Source of the DNA: Lumbricus rubellus
Taxonomy: Eukaryota; Annelida; Clitellata; Crassiclitellata; Lumbricidae
Direction of reading: 5' to 3'
NCBI GenBank assembly: GCA_945859605.1
Contig: OX243811.1
Coordinates: 58,563,766 to 58,627,765 of the forward strand
DNA length: 64,000 bases
Numbering within the stretch: the first letter of the stretch is position 1; every line of letters starts with the position of its first letter. Of the stretch, positions 29,885-43,000 are shown piece after piece. The translations under genes and the position numbers were made by a program. A model generated the notes under the pieces. It did not search any database and had not been told where the DNA came from. It saw nothing but the letters and a program-made list of their open reading frames with translations.

Positions 29885-30810
29885 GAGACTAGCTGGGATA
29901 CCCGGCGATGCCCGGGAATTTTATGTAAGTAGCAAACGTTTGGGGTTTCACGCCCCACCATGGCCCCTCCACTGACTGGACCTGATCGACGGTCCTCTGT
30001 CTACATGCAAAGTTTCATATCAATAGCTTCAAAACTGCCAAAAAAATCCCCCCTCAAATCTCACCCCCCCCCCTAAACAATGCCCTACCCACCCGGCCCC
30101 TGCGGGGCGAGGTGTGTGTTGGTTGGTGGCGAGGTGGTCCCGTGATACCCTATCTAGCTGCAACTTTTCAGGTGAATAGCTGTGAAACTATGGCGATGGT
30201 AAAAAATATGGAAAATGGAGTTTTCGCCCCTCCCCCATTCTCCCCTGGTGGTAAAGATTCGCCAACTCCTCCACTGGGTGGACCTGACGGTCCTCTGTCT
30301 AAATGCAAAATTTGACATCAATAGATGGAAAAAAATTTCACCCTCTAAAAAAATTCGCCCCCCCAATCAACGCCCTGCCCCACCCGGCCCCTGCGGGGCG
30401 GCGTGTGTGCTGGTTGGGAGCGAGGTGGTCCCGGTGGTACCCTATCTAGCTGCAACGTTTCAGATGAATAGCTGTGAAACTATGCCGATGGTATCAAAAT
30501 GTGGAAAATGGAGTTTTTGGGCCCCCCCATTTTCCCCATGGTGGTAGAGATTCGCCAACTCGTTTCTGGGAGGACCTGACGGTCTTCTGTCTAAATGCAA
30601 AATTTGACATCAATAGCTGCAAAAATTTTTTTTAACCCCCAAAATTTCCCCCATCCTGGCCCCCATGGTGTTAGAAATTCGCCAACCCCTGCACTTTTTA
30701 AGTCTGATGGATCCCTGTCTAGGTGCAAAGTTTCAGATCAATAGCTGCGAAACTGTGGGCGTGTATTCTGGACAAAGCCACATACATACACACATACATA
30801 CATCCTTTCT
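29885..30810. repeat. Unclassified repeat with about 285-bp internal tandem units
   Basis: Starts near CTAGCTGGGATACCCGGCGA. Units containing CAACTTTTCAGGTGAATAGC, GGAAAATGGAGTTTT and GACGGTCCTCTGTCTA recur about every 285 bp, three times or more. It ends in CATA/CACA-rich sequence. Probably a transposon-derived repeat; the class is unknown. Confidence 0.7.
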
Positions 30811-30820
30811 TAAAGATATG

Positions 30821-31988
30821 CAGGGTGCGCCAAAAAAATACCCCTCCTAAGATTTTTGCCAATATCTTGACCAAAAGTAAGAATTCCGAAATGAAATTTT
30901 ACAGTCTTAAAGACAATTCATATTTACACATTATGGCCACATTTCATCAAAATATTTCAAACGGAACAAAAGTTACGCCACTTTTAGTGAAGCCACCCAC
31001 CGTTTTTTGACGATTCAAAAACCCGACGCAACAAAACGTTTTAAAAAATCAATTCAATTATTCAGGCCAATATCTTGGCCAAAAGTAAAATTATCGAACT
31101 GAAATTTTGCAAGCTAAAAGACAATTCATAGCTACATATGATGGCCAGATTTCATCAAAATATTTTAAGCAGAACAAAAGTTATATCACTTTTAGTGAGG
31201 CCACCCCCCGTTTTTTGACGATTCAAAGACGTAACGCAGCAAAAACACGATTTTATTAAGTCTCATCTCAAATAATTGTTATCAAATAGCCTTCGTATTG
31301 TCAGATGATCATTAATATTACTATTTAAAAAATAAACAGGGTACCAGCGTAGCTGCACGTCACTGAGAAGTCACTTAGCAAGATGACAGTCGAATTGGTA
31401 AATAAGGAATAACAAGGAATCTGTCAGATTAATCAACAGGTCTTTCAAGAACTTTGCAAAGAGACTCAAAAGAAGTGTTGGCACTGGTGGTGGGCACATT
31501 GAACACAAGTTGTGAAGCACTACCAAGTTCATTTGACAACAGTTATTTGAGATGAGACTTGATAAAATCACGTTTTTGTTACTGTTTGTTGCGTGACGTT
31601 TTTGAATCGTCAAAAACGGTGGGTAGCGTCCCTAAAAGTGGCATAACTTTTGTTCCGTTTGACATATGTTAATGCAATTTGGCCATCATGTGTAAATATG
31701 AATTGTCCTTAAGCCTGTAAAATTTCATTTTGAAATTCTAACTTCTGGTCAAGATATTGCCAAAAAACCTAGTTTTTGTTGTGTTTCGTGTTTGAATCGT
31801 CAAAAAACGGGGTGTGGCCACTCTAAAAGTGGTATAACTTTTGTTCTGTTTGAAATATTTTGATGAAATCTGGCCATCATGTGTAAATATGAATTGTCTA
31901 TAAGACTGTGAAATTTCATTTCGAAATTCTTACTTTTGGCAAAAATATTGGCAAAAAACCTAGGGGGTCTTTTTTTTTGCGCACCCTG
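30821..31988. mobile_element. Mariner-type element with long, internally duplicated inverted repeats
   Basis: CAGGGTGCGCCAAAAAAA at the left faces TTTTTTTTTGCGCACCCTG at the right. Each arm contains two ~200-bp units built on CACTTTTAGTGAAGCCACC and TTTTTTGACGATTCAAA. The centre retains a transposase C-terminus at 31,441-31,515 (FAKRLKRSVGTGGGHIEHKL then stop), the GGHxEH tail of the group. Confidence 0.85.
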
Positions 31989-32740
31989 TAGATGATAACT
32001 CTAACGTGTGGGGTTAGGCAGGGTGGCGTTCTATCCCCGGTGCTGTTTTCTGTCTATGTGAATGACAATTTTTGAAAAACTAAGTAGATCTGGTCATGGG
32101 TGAACTGAAGAGTTGGTTATACTTAGATCTACTTGGGATGTGTCATGTACTCGGATGATCTCATTTTAATCTCAGCATCGCTGTGTGACCTCCAATCAAT
32201 GGTTGATACTTGCTCTGTCGAGTTAAAAGGTATTTATATGAAGCCTAATGTAGCCAAATCTCAAGTTATAAGGATTTGAACACGGTTCCGTAACACATTA
32301 AGGTCAATGGAGTAGGCCTATATAGAGAAAAGTTTGGTTGACAAGTTAAAATATTTGGGCTGTTTTCTCACTGCAGCCAAGTCATTTAAAATTAGTCTGC
32401 ATGAAATGCGTGTGAAGTTTTATAGGTAATTTAATTCGTTGTGTAGCAAAATGCTGCAAATTTAGGGAACCAGTTTTGTTGCATTTAGTAGCTGCCCACT
32501 GTAAACCGTTTCTTCTTTATGGAATGGAAGCTGTCAGTCCTACCAAAAGTGAGATGAACTCTTTAGAGTAGGCTACACTTAGGCTACAGCTCTGCAGTAT
32601 GTAAATTTTTTTTAAATCTCCCACAGTAGTGTTCCATCTGTAGGCCTACTGCACTTCATGCATGAAAATAACATTACAGACTGCTGGTTATCCAGAAGAT
32701 TGCGTCTTATCCAGAAATGTCTTTCACACAAAAATGTTGT
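31989..32740 (+). pseudogene. Decayed LINE reverse transcriptase fragment
   Basis: GVRQGGVLSPVLFSVYVND, then a Y/SDDLIL catalytic box and LVDKLKYLGCFL are readable in shifting frames, showing an old RT domain with insertions and frameshifts. It abuts the mariner-type element. Confidence 0.7.
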
Positions 32741-32920
32741 TGTGAGTTTTGCATCATGTTTCTCTTACACACCTTAAGTGTTTGAGCACTTGTTATTTTT
32801 GGTGTATACATGTATATTCTATTATTCTTGTTGTGTATACCACCACTGTCTGGGATTGTACGTTTGATATATTATTAATGAAACTTGGTCTGTTTTCTGT
32901 CATTAGCAGTATGCAGGCAG

Positions 32921-33208
32921 CAAGGGCGGATACAGAAACGTTGGACGGGGGAGCCCAGAAATTCTTGTGTTTGGGTCTGGGAAAAAATTCTTCTTGGCCT
33001 CAGCTCTGGAAAAAAAAGTTCATATCCGCCGAAAAAGTTGATGACTTTTTTTTTAGTCATCCGACCGAATTTTCGGGGAAATATCACACCATTTCATTAG
33101 TAACTATACACAATTTCAAGCTTCCTCAAACCGAATGGGGGGCACGATACATGGGCGTTTCTAAATGGAGGGGCCATGGCCGGATTGGCCTCCCTGGGTC
33201 CGCCCCTG
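32921..33208. mobile_element. hAT-type MITE with 8-bp target duplication
   Basis: Ends CAAGGGCGGATACAG and CTGGGTCCGCCCCTG. GCAGGCAG flanks it exactly (32,913-32,920 and 33,209-33,216). 288 bp. Confidence 0.92.
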
Positions 33209-33216
33209 GCAGGCAG

Positions 33217-33950
33217 TTATACTGTCCTGTGTATGCGGTTTCTTTTTTATTTACGTTTATTGTCTTATTAATTGTGCTACCATCATTTGGTGAATAAAAT
33301 ATTGATATAAGTGAAAGTTGCATCCACATGCTGGTCGAGTCAGTTGTGCATATTATCTATATATAGGCCTAAGCTTACAGCGTTGTGCTTTCTTATATAA
33401 AACCCTTCAATTGATGTAGAATAATACATTTGGCTTATAACCAGCATCATTCGCGTAGTACTGCGGCTTAGGGAAACAGCACTACAGCAAACTTTGTCTG
33501 CCTCGAGCAAGTCCGAATTATCAATTTATCATGCTAAAATTGCATTGTTTGCTTTTCCATTTACAACACTGCAATGTTATAGGATGGGGTTTTCAATAGG
33601 CCTATCAGTTGCTTTGGCGTGCGTTAAGTTAGAAACCTGCAGACATAATTAATAGCTTCGGCTGAAAATAGAAACCTCATAATTTACAGGCATTTGGGTT
33701 CAGCGAACGGTATAAAAAATCTGTAAATAAATTTACAAGGAAATGTCGGATCATTATTAGGCCTGCCGCCTATAGGTCAACTATCCAAATGAATTTCATG
33801 AACGGTCTCTATTAGTTTTTTTTCGTATGTCGTGTCAGAGCTTTCTGTCAAAGTTAGGGCATCAACAATTCAACATCCTATATTAAATGGAAATTTTGGC
33901 TTCTGCAACATTATTTCTTTGGTTTGCATAGACCTTTCACTACCGGGAAC
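33217..33950. other. Upstream region of the signal-peptide exon
   Basis: No coding region seen. A TATATAAAA run at 33,394-33,402 could be a TATA box for the + strand gene, but the distance to the ATG (about 550 nt) makes this uncertain. Confidence 0.3.
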
Positions 33951-34059
33951 ATGCCGATGACAATTACCTTCAGATTTTCGTCTGACCGTTTTCTGCGCTG
34001 TATGCCTTTTGCAGTCGTCGTTTTATTCCTGACTTTCATATGCATTTCGACCTCGACAG
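33951..34059 (+). CDS. Candidate signal-peptide exon
   Basis: ATG 33,951 reads [20 protein letters not shown] then [16 protein letters not shown]: a basic N-region, a strong hydrophobic core and small residues before the splice. The donor is G|GTGAGC and the phase is 1, matching the EGF exons. An alternative start is the Met 17 codons later. Confidence 0.65.
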
Positions 34060-37000
34060 GTGAGCATCACGAACATTCTAAGAGAAACATATTGTAGTCA
34101 AACGATTTTTGTGAAGTCTACAAAGCAATGAGGATCATGTTGAATGAAGATTGCCATTGAAAATTCCTAGCTTGATATGAGCAAATTGTTATTCTAAAAC
34201 GGTGGCGAAAGATTTCTACTCTTGGGTCCTTGATCACGCAGTAGAGAAATTCCAAAGTTAGGCCTACGAGTAGAAAAAGTTCCTCTCGTAGGCCTACATG
34301 ACAGTACTAATTCCAATCTTACACGAATTTTATATGATGTCGATAACATCTTTGTGCCGTGAACTAATCAAGAGCCTTCCCTTGCTAGCCTGTTCATAAA
34401 AAGTTGTTCAAATTGTCAACATAATTTTTTTTTAACTCCTTCCACTCAATCGGTAGGCAGGTGTTAAAAAATTGACAAATTTCCAATCTTACGAAAAATC
34501 AATTATCGTGATCTTACAAAATTAGCAAAATATATGCATCGGTTCATTTAGCCCAGTGGTTCCCAACCTTTTTTGGCTGTAGGGCAACTTTTTCTAAGTT
34601 GGAAGACAAGAGGGCCATTTTTTCTTAGTTAGAGGACATTAGGGCATTCAAGGGGGCCACAATGCTAAAATTTAATTAATTAAAATCATATAAAAATTGT
34701 TATAATTGATTCAAAGTAGAATGGTTGATGTTTATAGACGTCAAGATAAAATAAAACGTAATAGAAAATGATTATAATATTATGTTCTATCATGTCCAAA
34801 TTGTCAATTTTTTCCTATATTTTTGTTAATTCTTTGAGAGATGAGGGCCATTTTTGAGGCCTGGCGGGCCATTTTTTGAGGCCTGGCGGGCCACTTTTGG
34901 CCCGCGGGCCAAGGGGTTGGGAACCGCTGATTTAAACTATGCATAGCGCTTATAAGTAAGTAAGTAAAGTAAGTATGTGCTTTATTGAACCACCTGCAAA
35001 ACCACTGCGGGAACATTATATGAGAACAGAACATAGCGTGTAGACCCTACATTCATAAAAAAATCGAAATATGCAATTTTCTATAGGGTGTCTCGATAGG
35101 TCGTGAACAATTTTGAATGCAGACAAATATATGTTATACACAATATAATGTGGAAAGTTTTATACTGGCGGATAGGTTATTCAAATGAAAATGTTAAATT
35201 GTTAATATAACAAAAATTAGATCACTAACTCACTAGCCTCACTTATTCAAATTTTAGCGCCAATATCCGTGACGTCATCAAATTCGTGCCAAGTAGCCTA
35301 AAACGTCCAGTTAAGCCGCAAACAATATTGTACGACCATCATTGTTATTCCACACATAATTAATTAATACAAAATAATTATCATTTAGTATTTAATAATG
35401 TTTTCTTCACTCTTTATTACAGCCTCAAGTCGATTAGTCAGCAAGCCAAATAGATTTTTCAGAGCTGTCAGAGGTAGGCCTATTGACGTCCATGCCTTAC
35501 AAAGCTGACGTTTTAAGGTGTTCAATGTTTGGGGTTCAGGTTCGGCCTAAACAGTTGGATTAACGAAACTTCATATCATTCTGTAGCGGTCCAGGGCTGG
35601 GCGAAAACACCAGGAGCCGAGTACCAGCCCCAGTCGTCAGGGTACCGAAGAATCGTCCGCGCAGTAAGGCTTTAGCGGTAGACTAAAGACTAACTGACTA
35701 GGCTTAAGCTCATTTATTGAAGAAATCACGATGATCATGTAGGATTCACAACACAGGCGATAGGCGATTTATGTAGCGCCACAGTTCAGAGTGTCAGTTC
35801 ACAGCAATTGCTATAGCGCTTCGAGAACGGACTGTTTCTGTCAACTTCTACCGCACCGGTATCAGAGTTCGTGCGTCGATACAGCAGTTTATGTAGCGCC
35901 AGAGTTCAATGCGCTGAGGCAGCAGTTTATGAAGCGCCAGCGTTCGTAACGTTCGTAGCAACAAGAAGAGTTTCGTCATCGATAGAGATCACAGCAGGCA
36001 ATAGCGCCTGCGTGAATGGTCGGAGTAGATTCGCGGCGGTCAGGAATCGAACCGGCGTAGCAGCTTCTGTAGCACCGGCTTCGTCGTCGACAGCTTCGTC
36101 CGTCAGCTAGGTTGCGGTCATAGGCGTACGAGGCGGGGTACAGGGGGAGGAGGCAAATGCCCCCCAAATTCGGGCAAGTTTGGTGGTTTTTCCGGGCAAA
36201 AACAGACCCGAACGACTAAAAAAAAAAGGTCGTCAACTTTCGGGCAAGTGTGGTTTTTCGGGCAAACACAGACCCGAACGACTAACAGAAAAGGTCGTCA
36301 ACTTTCGGGCAAGTGTGGTTTTTTGGGCAAACACAGACCCGAACGACTAAAAAAAGGTCGTCAACTTTTTCACGGATGTATTTTTTGGGCGGAAGTTCAA
36401 TTTTTGCCCCCCCCCACTGCTGAAATCTCTCGTACGCTTATGGTTGCGGTAGTCGGAAACCGAACCCCAGTCACGTAGAGGAATACCGAACTACTCAAGG
36501 CCGATTGTTCTTTGCTCGAGGCCGAGATTCAGGACTTACTCCCTCTACAATAGTATCACTTGACAGGCGTTTTACCGCTCGTCAAGCCAGGTCATCTGCC
36601 AGCTACTACACGTTTGACCGCGTTCGCTAGACCATTCGTCTGCGTGGAGCAAGGGCAGCAACCCTTCTCTTATACACAACAGCGTAGGCTAAGATCGGTA
36701 GGCCAAGATCAACAGGCCAAGATCGGTAGGCAAAGATCGGTAGGCCAACATCAACAGGCCAAGATCGGTAGGCCAAGATCAACAGGCCAAGATCGGTAGG
36801 CCAAGATCGGTAGGCCAAGATCAACAGGCCAAGATCGGTAGGCCAAGATCAACAGGCCAAGATCGGTAGGCCAAGATCGGTAGGCCAAGATCAACAGGCC
36901 AAGATCGACAGCAGCGCCAGCTGCAAACAGCAATGCAAGCAGCTTTAAGCATTGCCTACGCTTATGGATGATTGACCAGAACTGTTAGTCGGGTTCCTAC

Positions 37001-40000
37001 TTAGCAGTGGCGGCGCTACGCCAGGGCATGGCAGGGCAAATGCCCTACCAAAAAAGCCTTTGCCCTGCCTGTTGCCCTGGTCGTTGCCCTGCCAGAAATT
37101 TTACCCTGGGAGAATTTGTTCGGGCATATTGCTTCTTTCTGTTTACGTTCGTCCGCTCTCTGGCAGGGCACAAGTTCAGACAGGGCAAAATTCTGGCAGG
37201 ACAAAAGTTCATGAAGAGAACAAATTCTGGCAGGGCAATAGTTCTGGCAGGGCAAAAATTCTGGCAGGGTACAGATCGTAACATTTTGGAAGGGAAAAAG
37301 TTCTGACAGGAAAAAATTCTGGCTAGGCAAAAATTCTGGTGGGGCAAAAGTTCTTGCAGAGAAAAATTCTGTTGCTGCTTACCCACATTACCGTATACAA
37401 CTAACAGCGTAAGCCTATAGCTTAGACTAGCTATCGCTTTATTGTTTTTCAAATGAAGCGTTAGCATTTGCGTAGAATTGACAATACACCTATATACCTG
37501 ACTCCGTTACTTTATTTGCTGAACGATTTGCTTTAGAAATGCTATTCAAAAGAGGATTTGGTAAATAATGAATTTTTCAGATTAGTAATTTTGTTTTTAA
37601 AATAATAAAATTGAAATTTCTACCAAATTAAAATGCCCAAGGTGTCGATGGCAGGCAAAATTTGTAGGCTATTCGTACACTTCATGAGCAAGGCTTTGGA
37701 GAGAAAACTATAACCGCCGATTAATCTGATGAACAGTGATTGCACAGAAATGAAGTGCTAAATCGAAATAGTGAGTTAAGAAATGAGTCGTTTATCAAAG
37801 GAGGTCTAACGCCAATAATAGTACTGTACTGGTTTCGTTTCATTTAAAAGAACCAATGGTTCCAAATATCCGGATTTGAACCCGATGATTTGATCAAATG
37901 TGGAAACTCGAGAGCCATTGCTAGTGAAATACCGCAATCTGCAGTCAAAACCAAGAACGATAATGAAAATTGATGGTCGCATTGGAGTTGATTGGGAAGA
38001 TTTACCTCTGGAACACATCACCAAGTCCAGTGCCAGATTAACTATGGCGCAACTGGCGCACTTGCGCCAGGCCTTCTTTCGGGGGTAAAATTTAAAAAAA
38101 AAACATTGAGAAATCCGATTATCCGATCGAATTTGTTTATATAAGTCACAGTCCGGCTTATTTAAAATGTTTAGTGTTTATAGTAGCTCTTTTGAACATT
38201 GAGTCGGAAATCTTGACAGAATCTGATCTTGACTTTCAAGATATCATTAATTCTTTCTCTACTTTAAAAGCGCGAAGGAAAGACATTTAAACTCGACGAA
38301 CATTTTTGAACAGTTGAACTGTAACAAGCAAAATTAAAAAATCTCCTATGATCCTATCACAGCTTCATTTTGTGTTCATGAATTATTAAAGTAGGCTATG
38401 TTTTTCGGTTCTTGTTTTTTAATTCACCCCCAGGTTCTAAGTTGACGGGAATTTATCGCGTGAGGGTCGGTTAGGGCTCAGGTTAGGCGTCGTGAGGGTC
38501 GGTTAGGGTTGGTTTTAGGGTTAGTGCAGTCATTCTGATAGACGCACATACTCAACGCATAGAACGGACATGGAAGGCATGACTGGGGGTGAATTAAAAA
38601 ACAAGTAGGCCTACCTGTTTTTCTATATAATTAATTTTTCCCCCACTTTTTTGATAATTTGATTGGATAGAGGGCCTACTTTAGTTTTGTTGCATTGTTT
38701 GCGCCAGGCCTCTAAAAAGTTAATCCGGCACTGACCAAGTCCATAAAAAAGCTGTGCAAAAGGACTCAAAACAAATGTGGGCATTGGTGGTGGACACATT
38801 GAACACAATATGTGATGTAGGGCTTTTATGTGATGTAGGATTTTAAAAACAAAATTACTAATCACGTTAATTTGATAGCAAGAATATTATTATTTGAGAT
38901 GAGACTTATAAGAAATCGCTTTGTTGCTGTTTTTTGTTGCATTATGTTTTTGAATCGTCAAACGGTGGGTGGTTTCACTAGAAGTGATATAACTCTTGTT
39001 CTGTTTGAAACATTGCGGTGAAATCTGGCCACTCTGCGTAAATATGAATTGTCTTTAAGCCTGTAAAATTTGATATTTTTTACTTCTGGCCAAGATAATA
39101 GCAAAAAACATTAGGGGGTCTTTTTATGGCCCACCCTGTATATTTGTATAAGGTTTCTAAGATTTGCTTTTCAAATGCCAAAGTGTTTGTTTTGATGGCT
39201 TCCCTCATTTGATCCTCTGACCAGCCAACTCTAGTAGTGTAGGGTGGGTGATTTATGGCATGCACGGTAGCGCAAAATAGGCCCTATGTAGGCCCGTACG
39301 ACTCGCCCTCTGCCCTGGTTACTTGTGTGACTGCCCTGGCTATGCCCTGGCTACAAAAAGTGTCTGGCGCCGCCACTGCTACTTAGTATAGTCTACATCC
39401 CTCTCCCTACTTAGTTAAGGTTTGATGTTTCTTACTTAAGGTTTTCTTACTTTATTTAGTTTGGTATTGATTTTTTTAAAATAAGGATTTGTTGCTTAAC
39501 ATCATCATGTTTAGATCTGCATGTTATGTAGTATCGTGATGTTAAAATTCAGAACGTTTAGTTTTCTTAGTTAAGTTTTGATTTATTTTGATTTATTACG
39601 ATGGAATATAGACTATTTGATTGAACCTGTAAACGCCTAGTACCAGAAAATGTACATAGATGGCCCTAACCAGCGGGACTCTGCAGTTTCTTCTGGGTTT
39701 CCTTTTGTTACCAAGAGCGTTCATGTTTATTTTGATGTGATGATATAATATCTTGTATGCTTCTTGGCGCATTAAAAAAATTGATTTGATTTGATAGACT
39801 ATAGAACATCACCAGCATTAGACTACATGCGCAAATAGTCATTCCAAAACGGTGGGGAAATTTTTCTACTCTTTGTCCCATGATCACCGATCAGGCAGCA
39901 GAGACATTGCACAGTTACGAGTAGAAAAGTCTTTTCGTAGACCTACATCACAGTACTAATCCCAATCTTACACGAATTTTATATGAGGTCGATAACATCT

Positions 40001-43000
40001 TTGTGCCGTGGTCTAATCAAGAGTCTTCACTCGCTAGCTTATTAACAGAATAAGAAGTTGTTAAAATTGCTAAACTCCTTCCACCAATCGGTAGGCATGT
40101 ATTCAAAAATTGACAAATTTATAATCTTACGATAAATTCATAGTGGTCTTACAAAATTAGAAACATAGTTGCATCGGTTCATTTATGCATAGCGTTATTG
40201 TGAACTTGATAAAAGGTATTAGGCTAAAGTTTTGCATCTTTTGGAGCGATCTGCCTATAAATCTAGCTATAAAGGCCTAAAGGACCAGCATGTAGCCTAT
40301 ATTTAGCACTATCTGTGCAGTGGCGGCGCCAGACACTTCTTCTAGCCAGGGCATAGCCAGGGCAGTCGTACAAGTAACCAGGGCAAGTCGCGTGCTCGGT
40401 AGCACGGCTTATATAGGCCTATAATTTAGCGTTATCGTGCTCCCCATAAATGCCACAGCTGTGGTTTTCCCGTTAGATCTTTTTTGCCTTCGTCTTGTGT
40501 CCTAGGTCTATTCCTGATACATCCAGTGGCAACACTGTAAACCACCCACCATAAGCTATCAGGGTTGGCTGGCCAGAGAATAAGATGGGCGAAGTCCTAT
40601 AACTCAGTACTTTTTGACATTTTGAAAGCAAATCTTATAAATCTTGTAGACTAATCTCAGTGACTTAGTGAAGCATTGCAAATTCTCTTTCGAGTAGCAT
40701 TTCGAAAGCAAAAAGTTCAGAAAACAAAGTAACTGAGCCAATCAGGCATAGGCCTAGACCCTATAGGCTAGGTCAATTGCTTACGCAAATGTTTACGCTT
40801 CATTTAAAACGATAAAGCAACAGTTAGACTATGCTGTTAGTTTAGTTGTAGACGGTAATTATGTGGATAAACAGCCACAGAATTTTGCCCTGCCGGAACT
40901 TTTGCATTGCCAAGCTGCCATGACTTTTGTCACGCTAGAATTTCGCCCTGCCAGAAATGTTTCTTTGGCATGATTTTTCCTGTCAGAAATTTGCCAGAAT
41001 TTTGACCTAGCACAATTTTTGCCCTGTCAGAATATTTTCTCTGTCAGAACTTTTGTCAAAATTTTGACCTGCCACAATTTTGCACTGTCAGAATTTTCCC
41101 CTGCCAAAATGTTTCTCTCCCAGAACTTTTCCCCTGCCAGAATTTTGCCCTGCCAGAACGTTTGCACTGCCAATATTTTTTCCATGGCAATTAATATTTT
41201 TGCCATGCCAGAGGTTGAACGGACGGACGTGAACAGGAAGAAACAATATGCCCTAACAAATTCTGGCAATGCAACATTTCTGGCAGGGCAACGACCATGG
41301 CAACAGGTAGGGCAAAGGCTTTTTTGGTAGGGCATTTGCCCTGCCATGCCCTGGCGTAGCGCGCCACTGTATCTGTGAACCTCACAACAGACGTTTGCGT
41401 ATTTGCCGTACCAAAACCATGTTATTATAGCTTAAACTCTAAACCGTAAAAGTTTGACAAAGAAAGAACGAAAGTTTACGGCACAGGAAATTGACAAGAT
41501 CAATATTTCTGATAGCTTTTTGCCCTACAACAGTCAACTAAGTAGCTTAATTTAGAAACGATATGTTGCTAATTATGTTGCTAATCTCTCCACCTGCTTT
41601 ATGACATTAGTTTATAATAAAGCACCTCATAACATTGCACGCTTTAAGTCTAAGATGTTGGTATAGTTGTTCCTTGTGTTATCAGACATTGACGAATGCC
41701 ACCACAGCCGCACGAACAGGTGTGATCCTGGATCTACGACATGCACTAATACGATTGGAGGCTACATATGCGACTGCATAAGCGGATTCGAAACATACAA
41801 TTCCACAGCGTGCAGAGGTAGGACATGACTTCCATCGGTCCTTTACTGTGGAATAGCCTCCCTACTATTAGTCGTACTCAGACCTTGTCTGGAAGCACTA
41901 CTGTTTCTGCGCGTTTCCTTAAAACTTTTCTTTTTCCAAGGGGATCTTCACATTGGGAGCGCCTCTAATTAGGTTGTACTGTAAAAGGCGCTTTATAAAT
42001 CCCGGAATAGAATAGAATATAATAGAATGACTACGCAACTTTGAATGACGAAAAGCTTTTGTGTAAGGATTTGGATGTTATAGCCTACGCTCACCAGAAT
42101 ATGCAACATCATACTCAATGCATTACACTTATTGGACCTTACGCGCCAAGGGGAAACTTCTAGTTGAGTCAAAAAAGAACTACATAATACAACGATTTTT
42201 CATAGCTTGAAAATGGAGGCTCATAGTAGTGAATATTCAGGACGACAAAATCTTTTGCAACTATTCAAATGCAGTCCTATGGATTTAAAAATTGAGCATT
42301 TGTTAGCAACGGTCTTTTAATATAATTTGTATGTAAAGTACTTTAGGCATAGGGCCTATACGTTTATTATACATTGAGTAGGAAGAGTCCTTTAAAACAC
42401 ACTTCTTCTGCACTAAGATCTCACTCAATCTACTATAAGGAGAAACAAAAATAAATGTCGGAATTAATAATTATAACTTGGAGTCACTTGGGAATATAAG
42501 TTTACATCAAGGTGAAAACTGAACTTTGGATTACGCCCCTAGCAGTGCTAGCACACCACTCCTACAGACACACATGGCGTAGTAGGCCCTGGCACGCTGT
42601 AAGTCTAAGATGTCAGTGTAGTTGTTCCTTGTGTTATCAGACATTGACGAATGCCGCAGCAACCGCACGAACATACATGCATGTGATCGTGAAACTACAA
42701 TGTGCACCAATACGATTGGAGGCTTTACGTGTTACTGCATGAGCGGATTCCAAAGACACAATACCACAGCGTGTAAAGGTAGGCCATGACAACACAACTT
42801 TCAATGACGATATGTTTTTGTGTATCGATTTCGATATTGTCTTATAGGCTACGCTCACCAGAAAACGCAACATCATAGCCCTACTCAATGAATTACACTT
42901 ATTGAACCTTACGCGCCAAAGGACAACTTCCAGTTGAGTCAAAAAAGAACTCCACAATACAACGATTTTTCATCGCTTGAAAATGGAGGCTCATAACATT

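Larger units (their letters stand above)
37005..39378. mobile_element. Iterated-word hAT element, complete, with 8-bp target duplication
   Basis: Begins CAGTGGCGGCGCTACGCC and ends GTCTGGCGCCGCCACTG; CTACTTAG flanks it exactly (36,997-37,004 and 39,379-39,386). The left 370 bp is built of degenerate TTCTGGCAGGGCAAAA words. The right end carries a different conserved block (AGGGCAGTC-like, GTAACCAGGGCA on its other strand). It contains a mariner fragment and a second hAT. A partial frame near 39,142-39,265 (minus, [20 protein letters not shown]) may be a remnant of its own coding. Confidence 0.92.

Noticed and set aside
35871..36167. Overlapping open frames of 79 and 63 codons
   Set aside because: GC-rich low-complexity sequence, no recognisable domain, and no splice or promoter context.
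36560..36933. Frames through the 36.7-kb minisatellite ([26 protein letters not shown])
   Set aside because: Minisatellite translations on both strands; no gene features.
42637..42957. Minus-strand frame over EGF exon 2
   Set aside because: Antisense of a confirmed EGF exon and its intron; no homology.
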